28,738 nucleotides of DNA, taken from positions 1 to 28,738 of the forward strand of contig JBCDCZ010000017.1 in NCBI GenBank assembly GCA_039180865.1. The letters run 5' to 3'. The DNA comes from JBCDCU01 sp039180865. Lineage in GTDB: Bacteria; Pseudomonadota; Alphaproteobacteria; Rhizobiales; JACESI01. Position numbers and translations under genes: made by a program. Below, piece by piece: positions 22,921 through 28,738 of this stretch. Every line of letters begins with the position of its first letter. Positions within the stretch are counted from its first letter, which is position 1. The notes under the pieces were generated by a model that saw only the letters and a program-made list of their open reading frames with translations, had not been told where the DNA came from and did no database searches.

Positions 22921-23082
22921 GTGAGGCACAAAGTACCAGGAAACACAGCACCCCGCTCTCTCCTTCACGCAAGCCGCGAAGACCTCGAACACATCATCGA
23001 CACCCTTCCCCACACCGCACCGCGCTTCCTCCACGCCGCCGGGCTTTTGAAGGCGAAATACAAGGTGCGGGTGTACGGGTAA
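22921..23082 (+). CDS. possible 53-residue small protein (GTG start)
   Basis: The frame from GTG at 22921, with GGGAG just upstream, encodes 53 residues. Its second half (REDLEHIIDTLPHTAPRF, then AAGLLKAKYKVRVYG) has GC-rich third positions and a helical, basic character like real coding sequence. No ATG is available, and the frame stays open far upstream into sequence that does not look coding. It could also be the surviving 3' end of a broken gene. No family recognised. Confidence 0.35.
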   Translation: MRHKVPGNTAPRSLLHASREDLEHIIDTLPHTAPRFLHAAGLLKAKYKVRVYG

Positions 23083-23178
23083 GCAGGCAAAAAAAACCCC
23101 GGATGCGTCTCGGTGTCTTCAAACGATCTCATCGAAATCCCACTCAGGAATAAGCCCACTCAGCCGTGAGCGCCTCGC

Positions 23179-23952
23179 TTAGGCAGCGCGCTTGCATCTG
23201 CGCCAGCCGATGAAGCCAAGAAGGGCAAGGCCGCCTGCAAGAAGCGGTGCGGCGGCCGGAAGCGGTACGGGCGCAACGGTTGATTGCGCAAGAATCGCCG
23301 GATTGCCGCCTTCGAATGCCGCCACCACATTTGCCGGATCAAAACCGGTTATCGCCGATCCGAATTCAACGGCACCCGGATTATCCGGTGTCACAACGCC
23401 GTCCAACAGGATATCGCCAAAGGGAATTCCGGAGGATGAAAACGCGGTGGCGGAGCCGCCCGCCGCAAAACCGAGCGTGCCCGCATCTCCTTCGAAGAGA
23501 CCGAGGGCTTCGAGACCATCGGAATTCGAGTCGAAGGCCGCGGCAGCGCCGGTAAATTCACCGATGTATCCGCCGCCTGCGCCTGAAACGGAAAAATCCA
23601 GCGCATTGGTGAGAAGGCTCTGGACATTTCCATCAAACGCAACAGCATCCGCAAAATCCGCATTCAACAGGACAGAGTTTCCGGTGACGAAAGTCTGGAC
23701 ATTGGCAGCTGCGGCACTGCTCAAGGACGTTCCGAACGACAAGCCGTCGCGCGTATAGACAAAAGCATCGAAGCTATCGAGAAAACCGTCTGTCGCAAGT
23801 TCCGAATCGCTCACAAGAGTCGCGGTGAAGCCACTGATCCCATTGATGAAGTCATCTATTTCATTGTCGCCGAAAACCGCAAAGGTCGCAGCCTGGGACA
23901 TGGTGGAAAAAAGCCCAAAACAGAGTGTGGCTGCAAGCGTAATCGTCTTCAT
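23179..23952 (-). CDS. VPLPA-CTERM sorting-domain secreted protein
   Basis: This 257-residue protein has a signal peptide (MKTITLAATLCFGLFSTMSQ, cleavage near SQA-AT). It ends in a C-terminal sorting signal at residues 229-257: the VPLPA motif, a hydrophobic helix (LLAGGLALLGFIGW) and a basic tail RRCKRAA. This layout marks PEP-CTERM-like proteins processed by an exosortase for delivery to the cell surface or extracellular matrix. The middle is low-complexity, Ala/Gly/Ser/Asp/Phe-rich, with no cysteines except the one in the tail. No exosortase gene is in the window, so the processing enzyme must be elsewhere. It is probably an exopolysaccharide- or biofilm-associated surface protein. Confidence 0.88.
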   Translation of the reverse strand: MKTITLAATLCFGLFSTMSQAATFAVFGDNEIDDFINGISGFTATLVSDSELATDGFLDSFDAFVYTRDGLSFGTSLSSAAAANVQTFVTGNSVLLNADFADAVAFDGNVQSLLTNALDFSVSGAGGGYIGEFTGAAAAFDSNSDGLEALGLFEGDAGTLGFAAGGSATAFSSSGIPFGDILLDGVVTPDNPGAVEFGSAITGFDPANVVAAFEGGNPAILAQSTVAPVPLPAAAPLLAGGLALLGFIGWRRCKRAA

Positions 23953-24310
23953 CGGCGAAGCCCCGCAAGTATCAATTCAAAATCGATTCCAAGTTATGGA
24001 CCGAACCGTACGTAAGCAGAGGAGCGCCGTCAATTGGTCGAGTGACCACAGTGTGGATAGAAGAGCGCCTGGCGCGACCGACCGCTCGCATCGGTACCGG
24101 AAAGCAGCACCAATCGCGAGCGCGCCTTCCCGGTTCCCGCTAGCTGGCTTTGGCGATCGACAATCGGATCGAACTGACCGCCAGACCCTTCCTGATGTGA
24201 AGCGCGCCTAAGCAATTGTCCCATCTCAATGCGTCAGTCCGGCCCGTCTGTTTCAATGACCGGTACCAAGGGATCGATATTCGGAATCGTTTCAGGAAAA
24301 CGAGGCTCGC
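23953..24310. other. gene-free divergent intergenic region
   Basis: This 358-bp region separates the VPLPA-CTERM gene from the membrane-anchored protein gene, which point away from each other, and must hold both promoters. I see no clear operator, repeat module or RNA gene. Short open frames on both strands lack ribosome binding sites. Confidence 0.4.
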
Positions 24311-25627
24311 ATGGACTATAGTGTTGCCCTCCTCCTTTTCGGTATTTTGCTCCTCCTCGTCGGCCTTATCGGCAGGGTGAAAGCGAAGGAGCTTGAAGTC
24401 GGGACAGCCAATCCGGTGACGCGCGTTGTGGTCGGCGTCATCGGCGTCGGTCTGGTCGCGCTATCGCTTCTGATCTCACCCGCCGGAGAGATCCTTTCCA
24501 ATCTCAATCTCGGCACGGGCGATACCGGGTCACCGACTGACCCGACCGGACCGGTATACGGCCCGCCTCACCCCGAGCCAGCAGGACCCGAAGCAGCAGG
24601 ACCTCAACCCGGCCCCGGACCTGAGGCGGATGCGGAAGACGGCACGCACCCCCTACCGCCCCTTCCCGCACGGATTGCCGTCGTTTCCATGGATGACCGG
24701 TTGGGCGCACTCACGGCCGAGGCGCTCGCCCGATCCGAAGGAGCGGATCTTGAAGTCTTTCCCCATAACGGGCTGCAGGAACTCGGCATCTATAATCCGG
24801 ATCTCATCGTTATTACCGCCGATACCGCCCGCGTCTGGCCGGAAATGTCGGACAGGGTTCTGCGTGCGCTTTTCGAGGGAAAGAAGATCGTCGGCCTCGG
24901 CACCGGCGGGTCGGAATTGTTCCGGGTGCTTGGCACGACAATCGGAAAGGGCCATGCGGCGCATTTCGGCGGCAGCAACGAGGTGACGCTCGCCAATTTT
25001 CCGTCAGGCCATATCGACCGGCCGGATCTTCCGCGGGATTTTCCGGTTCATCGGCCCGGCCGTTTCGATGTTCAAGGGATCTATGATGGCGGCTCGCCGG
25101 CGCTGCAAGGCTTTGAAGCCTTTGCCAATGTCGCCGGTCACGACCACCACTGGCCGGTGGTGCGGCAGGGAAACCTTCTCTTCTGGGGGTTTGACGCGCC
25201 GCTCAACACGCTCACCAGTGAGGGACGATTGCTCCTTCATTCCCTCCTGAAGGACCATCTTGAACGCCCCTATATCTCGTTTAAGGCGCATTTGCCCGAA
25301 GTTGAGGTGTTTCCTCCAGGGCGGCACGCTGAACGTTTGACCGGTCAGTTTTCCGGTCAGACATGGCATATCCGCCTCGCCCGGCCCGGCATCGTCAGAG
25401 CCCTGGTGGAATACGATCCGGAGCATGGCCCCGTCGCCCTCATATTGAACGGGCCGGGGCAAGTCGGATATTTCGAGCGGAAGAATGGCGTCTCGCCCCT
25501 GGAGATCACATTCGAGGTGACGCCGGAGCTCCTGGAACGCGGCGATGTCTGGCGCGTCTCGGTGAAAAAGTTCGGCGCCGTACCGAGGCCGATCGACTAC
25601 ACGATTAAGCTCGACTTTCCTGGCTAG
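24311..25627 (+). CDS. membrane-anchored protein with Pro-rich linker, unknown function
   Basis: This 438-residue protein has two N-terminal membrane helices (about 4-22, VALLLFGILLLLVGLIG; about 39-58, VVVGVIGVGLVALSLLI). A Pro/Gly/Glu-rich flexible linker follows (about 70-118). Next is a Rossmann-like segment (ARIAVVSMDDRLGALTAEAL, then NPDLIVITADTARVW and KKIVGLGTGGSEL) reminiscent of ThuA or GATase1-like folds. The C terminus appears to be a beta-sandwich domain (SGQTWHIRLARPGIVRALVEY; YTIKLDF). The soluble part probably lies outside the cytoplasm. I recognise no named family. It is divergent from the VPLPA-CTERM gene, so a surface-related role is possible but unproven. GAGG lies before the ATG. 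Confidence 0.8.
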   Translation: MDYSVALLLFGILLLLVGLIGRVKAKELEVGTANPVTRVVVGVIGVGLVALSLLISPAGEILSNLNLGTGDTGSPTDPTGPVYGPPHPEPAGPEAAGPQPGPGPEADAEDGTHPLPPLPARIAVVSMDDRLGALTAEALARSEGADLEVFPHNGLQELGIYNPDLIVITADTARVWPEMSDRVLRALFEGKKIVGLGTGGSELFRVLGTTIGKGHAAHFGGSNEVTLANFPSGHIDRPDLPRDFPVHRPGRFDVQGIYDGGSPALQGFEAFANVAGHDHHWPVVRQGNLLFWGFDAPLNTLTSEGRLLLHSLLKDHLERPYISFKAHLPEVEVFPPGRHAERLTGQFSGQTWHIRLARPGIVRALVEYDPEHGPVALILNGPGQVGYFERKNGVSPLEITFEVTPELLERGDVWRVSVKKFGAVPRPIDYTIKLDFPG

Positions 25628-26053
25628 GCGACAAGATTTTTGTGGGTATCAACGTTACATCGACGCTGCCGCGCTCCCAGGCTCGAGACAGGTTCGCACC
25701 ATCAGGCATTGTTGGATCTTTCGGGCTCAATCTGTCACAACTACGCTCGCTCCCTTCAACGCGGTAAAGTCACAGCTGCGACTGTTTCTCTCAGAACATT
25801 AATGACGAGATCTTCCACGTCGGTTGTCGCAATGAGATTGACAGACGTGTCGCTTGACTGGAGGAAGCCTGCAAATGGTGAGACACCATAAGACGTCAGT
25901 AGCGATAAAGACGTATCTGGAGAGGCTTCTGGTTTACACGGTACGATGACGCTCGAACGCAAGTCATAGAAACAATAAACAAAATGCATACGACTTCAGT
26001 TTAATGATAATCTATCATCTGATGAATTCCTGTCGAATACCGAGGTACGAATC
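25628..26053. other. gene-poor interval ahead of LysR3
   Basis: This 426-bp gap is less GC-rich than its surroundings and holds no repeat module. A minus-strand frame at 25756-25989 (77 codons, MHFVYCFYDLRSSVIV...) lacks a ribosome binding site and family features, and may be a remnant. The last 60 bases, AT-rich with TTTAATGATAATCTATCATC near 25999-26020, probably carry the LysR3 promoter; TGATAATCTATCA there is an imperfect dyad. Confidence 0.4.
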
Positions 26054-26974
26054 ATGGAATTGAACCAGATCCGTTACTTCGTTGCGATGAGCAAATGCCT
26101 GAACTTCACACGCGCAGCCGAGCTGTGCAGTGTTTCGCAGCCCGCTCTGACGCGCGCAATCAAAAAACTTGAGGATGAACTTGGGGGCCCGCTTTTTCGC
26201 CGCGAGGGCCGCAGGACCCATTTGACGGAACTCGGGCGTATGGTTCGGCCGCGTTTCGAACAGGCCTTGTCGTTGACGGATCTTGCAAAAGACGACGCCC
26301 TCGATTTTTCGAAAATGGTGAATGCGAAACTCGATCTCGGTTGCATGTGCACGATTGCGCCCTCAAGCATCATCAGCCTGATCGAATTTTTCAGCCATCA
26401 CACGCCGCAATTGTCGCTGATGCTGCACGAAGCATCAGGAAGCCGACTGACCGAACTCCTGCTTGACGGCGAAATCGATGTCGCCATTCTCGCGCTGCCT
26501 GAGCTTCCCGACGAGTTGCACGCCTATCCGCTCTTTGAGGAACCTTATGTGATCACCTTTCCAAAAGGGCATCATTTTGAAGAGATGGATGCAGTTCCCG
26601 TCGATCACCTGGCAGGCGAACGCTATTTGAAACGCGTCAATTGCGAATATCTCGATCTCTTTGAAGCCGAAGGGTTTGCTTACCACTATGGGACAGATCA
26701 TCGCTTCAAGAGCGAACACGAAACATGGATTCAGGCGATGGTTATTGCCGGGCTCGGTTGCGCAATCATGCCGGAAAGTCTTTCGCTCAATCCGGAACTT
26801 CCAAGCAAACCCCTTGTCGAACCGGAATTGCGGCGCACGATTTCGGTTGTGACCCGGCGCGGCCGCATGCACACACCAACCGTGGATCTGTTTATGAAGC
26901 TTTGTGCCCGTATGGATTGGGGCGCTGAAATACCAGCAGCGCGAAAGGCTTCGAATCCGTGTAATGACTGCTGA
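26054..26974 (+). CDS. LysR-family transcriptional regulator (LysR3)
   Basis: This 306-residue protein has a clear N-terminal helix-turn-helix (MELNQIRYFVAMSKCLNFTR, then AAELCSVSQPALTRAIKKLE and LGGPLFRREGRRTHLTELG). The effector domain begins with KLDLGCMCTIAPSSIISLI. Two cysteines sit at the effector-domain entry (LGCMC), which is unusual and could be redox- or metal-sensitive, though this is inference. It is followed after 82 bp on the same strand by the EamA exporter, which is a plausible target. GAGG lies eight bases before the ATG. Unlike LysR1 and LysR2, I see no duplicate of its 3' end in the window. Confidence 0.92.
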   Translation: MELNQIRYFVAMSKCLNFTRAAELCSVSQPALTRAIKKLEDELGGPLFRREGRRTHLTELGRMVRPRFEQALSLTDLAKDDALDFSKMVNAKLDLGCMCTIAPSSIISLIEFFSHHTPQLSLMLHEASGSRLTELLLDGEIDVAILALPELPDELHAYPLFEEPYVITFPKGHHFEEMDAVPVDHLAGERYLKRVNCEYLDLFEAEGFAYHYGTDHRFKSEHETWIQAMVIAGLGCAIMPESLSLNPELPSKPLVEPELRRTISVVTRRGRMHTPTVDLFMKLCARMDWGAEIPAARKASNPCNDC

Positions 26975-27056
26975 CTATAAAGGGATGCCGCCTGCCTGTG
27001 GGTTGGGATCCGGGTGCCTCGCACCTTCAACTGGAAGCTAAAAAAGGATTTGCGCC

Positions 27057-28088
27057 ATGTCTGTCGTTCCGACCAGCACAGAAAACCTGGAAAATCGTTT
27101 CAGCCTTCCGTTTGTGTGGCTCGCCGTCATCATTTTCGCCTCAGCCAATTCCATCGTTTTGCTGATCATTGATGTCGGTGCCGCAAATCCCGTGCACGGG
27201 CGCAATCCGATCAATTTCTGCAATGTGCTTTTTGCCGGAAATGTCTGCGCCTGTCTGACGATGATAGGGCTCTACCGCAAGGAATGGACAAGAGAAAACC
27301 TCTCGAAATTGTCGATAGGCGATTGGGCGAGCCTCGTGTTTCTTGCAACAATCACTGGCGCCCTTGTCCCGTCTCTCCTGTTTCTTGCCCTTTCCAACAC
27401 CGGGGTCACCAACACAATTCTGGTTGGCCGGATAGAACCGCTTTTCCTGATCGCTTTGTCGGTTGTCTTCCTGCGCGAAAAGGCGAGTATCTGGCCGACG
27501 CTTGGCGCTGCGGTGTGCTTCTTCGGCGTGTTGCTCACCTTCATCCTAGAAAGCGGCAGCGATGGCCTCGCGATCGGGCGCGGCGAGTTGCAGGCGGCGG
27601 CTGCGGCAGCATTGACAGCGGTCTCCACGATCATCGCAAAAGTCCGTCTCAAAAACATTTCGCTGGGCATTTTCACGGTTGTGCGGACGGGTCTTGGATC
27701 GATCATTTTTCTGATTGCAACGATCTATCTTCTTGGTCTGGAGCACTTTGCCGATCTCGGCAGCGCGCTTCTGTGGCAATGGATGCTTTTTTACGGTGCC
27801 GTGATCGTCGTGGGCGGGCAGTTTTTCTGGTTCGCCGGTATCAAAGGCGCCAAGACGGCAGACGTTTCCGTCGCCTCCTCGTTTACGCCGATTGCGGGCG
27901 TTATCTTCGCCTATCTGCTCATCGGGGAAGAGCCGAGCAATGCGGTCCTTATCGGCGGCGTTGTCATCGTCCTCGGCATTGCTGTCGGTCAGATCGGCGT
28001 CTTCAAAGACCGTCTGCCAGTCTTCAAAATCCCAACAGCCAAGACCCTGATCGAGCGCGAACGGGAGGTGACCTTCAAAGGCGTTTGA
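27057..28088 (+). CDS. EamA/DMT-family transporter
   Basis: This 343-residue inner-membrane protein has about ten hydrophobic helices arranged as two repeats of the drug/metabolite transporter fold. EamA-type landmarks are the end of the first repeat (FLALSNTGVTNTILVGRIEP, then LFLIALSVVFLREK) and of the second (FAGIKGAKTADVSVASSFTP, then IAGVIFAYLLIGEEPSNA). Members export metabolites, amino acids or drugs by proton exchange; the substrate cannot be read here. AAGGA lies upstream of the ATG. It follows LysR3 on the same strand and overlaps the 3' end of the convergent small membrane protein gene by 14 bp. Confidence 0.9.
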   Translation: MSVVPTSTENLENRFSLPFVWLAVIIFASANSIVLLIIDVGAANPVHGRNPINFCNVLFAGNVCACLTMIGLYRKEWTRENLSKLSIGDWASLVFLATITGALVPSLLFLALSNTGVTNTILVGRIEPLFLIALSVVFLREKASIWPTLGAAVCFFGVLLTFILESGSDGLAIGRGELQAAAAAALTAVSTIIAKVRLKNISLGIFTVVRTGLGSIIFLIATIYLLGLEHFADLGSALLWQWMLFYGAVIVVGGQFFWFAGIKGAKTADVSVASSFTPIAGVIFAYLLIGEEPSNAVLIGGVVIVLGIAVGQIGVFKDRLPVFKIPTAKTLIEREREVTFKGV

Positions 28089-28512
28089 TGGACAGCCAGA
28101 CCCAAAAGCTCAGAGCAATGGCCGTCCCGGAAACGAATGTCATCAGGGTGCCCGGTATGAAATTCACATAGCCTGGAAGATCGACAAAGATCAGATAACC
28201 GAGATCGGCAAGCCCGCCGATCATGCCCGTCACCCAGATTGCGGTGATACTCTCCCGCCAGATCAGGACCGCGCCAATCGTCGTCGCGACACCGAACCAG
28301 CCGAGATTCCAGCCATGCTGATGGAGAACGCCGCCGACGGCCGCATGATAGGCCGCTTCAAGGGCCGCCGGATCGACAGCATCGGCAATCGCCTGAAAGC
28401 CACCTGTTGCATCATTTGAGAGGATGATGAAGCCTGCAAGAATGTGGACCAGACCCCATATGGCCCAAAGGATGGACGCCCCTTTGAGCGCCAGTTTTTG
28501 TGCGTTGGTCAT
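28075..28512 (-). CDS. small four-helix integral membrane protein
   Basis: This 145-residue protein has four hydrophobic segments: LKGASILWAIWGLVHILAGF, LGWFGVATTIGAVLIW, AIWVTGMIGGLADLGYLIF and LMTFVSGTAIALSFWVWL. I recognise the look of small uncharacterised membrane proteins that sit beside MarR regulators, but name no function. I start it at 28512, where AAGGA is suitably placed. The open frame continues to a TTG at 28569, but that lies inside the operator palindrome. It is divergent from the MarR-type gene at 28599, which probably represses it. Its 3' end overlaps the EamA gene tail by 14 bp on the opposite strand. Confidence 0.75.
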   Translation of the reverse strand: MTNAQKLALKGASILWAIWGLVHILAGFIILSNDATGGFQAIADAVDPAALEAAYHAAVGGVLHQHGWNLGWFGVATTIGAVLIWRESITAIWVTGMIGGLADLGYLIFVDLPGYVNFIPGTLMTFVSGTAIALSFWVWLSIKRL

Positions 28513-28555
28513 GATGCTTTTCCTTGCCGTTGCGGCCTCGCGGGCGGTTTGATAG

Positions 28556-28596
28556 GTTGACTTTGTCAACTATTCAATAAAGTAGACTTTGTCAAC
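28556..28596. promoter_or_regulatory. two MarR-type operator palindromes
   Basis: GTTGAC-TTT-GTCAAC (28556-28570) is a perfect palindrome. A second copy with one change, GTAGAC-TTT-GTCAAC, lies at 28582-28596, 26 bp centre to centre and immediately upstream of the MarR-type start codon. Paired dyads between divergent genes are the usual target of MarR autorepression. Confidence 0.75.
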
Positions 28597-28598
28597 TA

Positions 28599-28738
28599 AT
28601 GCAAGATACCGATCTCGCCCTTCTTGTCGATCGACTGATGCGTTCCATTCATTTCGGCTTGCAGGAACGGGCGCCAGGCTTTGACCGCGAGGGCGTTGGG
28701 CCCGGCGGCGGCATTGTTCTGATGACGCTTGCCGATAC
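28599..28738 (+). CDS. MarR-family transcriptional regulator, N-terminal part
   Basis: Only the first 46 codons are present before the window ends. MQDTDLALLVDRLMRSIHFG then LQERAPGFDREGVGPGGGIV and LMTLAD fits the N-terminal dimerisation helices of a MarR-type protein just before the winged helix. The start codon lies two bases after the second operator palindrome, so repression of its own translation start region is likely. No strong Shine-Dalgarno is visible. The call rests on a fragment plus the operator arrangement. Confidence 0.6.
   Translation, partial: MQDTDLALLVDRLMRSIHFGLQERAPGFDREGVGPGGGIVLMTLAD

Noticed and set aside
21811..23082. A 423-codon open frame across the hairpin region
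   Set aside because: It runs through self-complementary hairpins and the perfect terminator, has shifting composition and no domain features. Only its last 50 or so codons look coding, and these are listed separately.
26940..26965. GGCTTCGAATCCG resembling a tRNA T-arm
   Set aside because: It is inside the LysR3 coding end and no acceptor or anticodon stem can be formed around it.
28513..28569. TTG-start extension of the small membrane protein
   Set aside because: The TTG lies inside the operator palindrome, and the ATG at 28512 has a proper AAGGA.

Overview
The window looks like GC-rich chromosomal DNA of an alphaproteobacterium. This rests on codon use, the high third-position GC of every clear gene, many LysR-type regulators, a VPLPA-type C-terminal sorting signal, and abundant palindromic intergenic repeats of the CCCGGGCNTGACCCGGGATCCAG kind. 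I cannot place it below class from sequence alone. I found no rRNA, tRNA, CRISPR array, integrase or transposase. Both window ends cut through genes.

Layout. 1-1461 (minus): a tightly packed operon of aldo/keto reductase, VOC/glyoxalase-fold protein and a small membrane protein cut by the left edge, divergent from a LysR regulator (1568-2479). 2532-4199 (minus): an isolated WD40-like protein. 4678-6812 (minus): protein-L-isoaspartate methyltransferase followed by cyclopropane-fatty-acid synthase. 7180-7767: a secreted protein of unknown function. 8473-9171 (minus): TetR regulator. 10393-11378 (minus): a short-chain dehydrogenase followed after 38 nt by a 58-residue Cys/Pro-rich peptide gene, divergent from a second LysR (11492-12412). 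13077-17089: TonB-dependent receptor and PepSY membrane protein, probably a metal or siderophore uptake pair. 17779-18363 (minus): YdeI-family protein. 18525-20371: divergent AraC regulator and MBL-fold protein with a degraded metal motif. 21467-21871: small acidic protein. 21872-23178: hairpin-rich DNA with two FNR/FixK-like dyads and a probable small RNA. 23179-25627: VPLPA-CTERM secreted protein and an unrecognised membrane-anchored protein. 26054-28088: LysR plus EamA exporter. 28075-28738: small membrane protein divergent from a MarR-family gene cut by the right edge, with two operator palindromes between them.

The most unusual signals are outside the ordinary genes. (1) The 3' ends of two unrelated LysR genes are each duplicated on the far side of a downstream cargo: the WD40 gene in one case, the TonB receptor/PepSY pair in the other. 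Both intact tails end in almost the same stop-codon context. This suggests a recurrent mode of insertion at LysR 3' ends, or two similar duplication and decay events. (2) A hidden small gene behind the dehydrogenase encodes an alternating Cys-Ala run followed by an alternating Pro-Ala run. (3) A FNR-box promoter sits at canonical spacing ahead of a short hairpin-rich unit ending in a perfect 12-bp terminator stem. (4) A mosaic intergenic repeat built of four modules in a fixed cyclic order fills most gaps between 4.3 and 21 kb.
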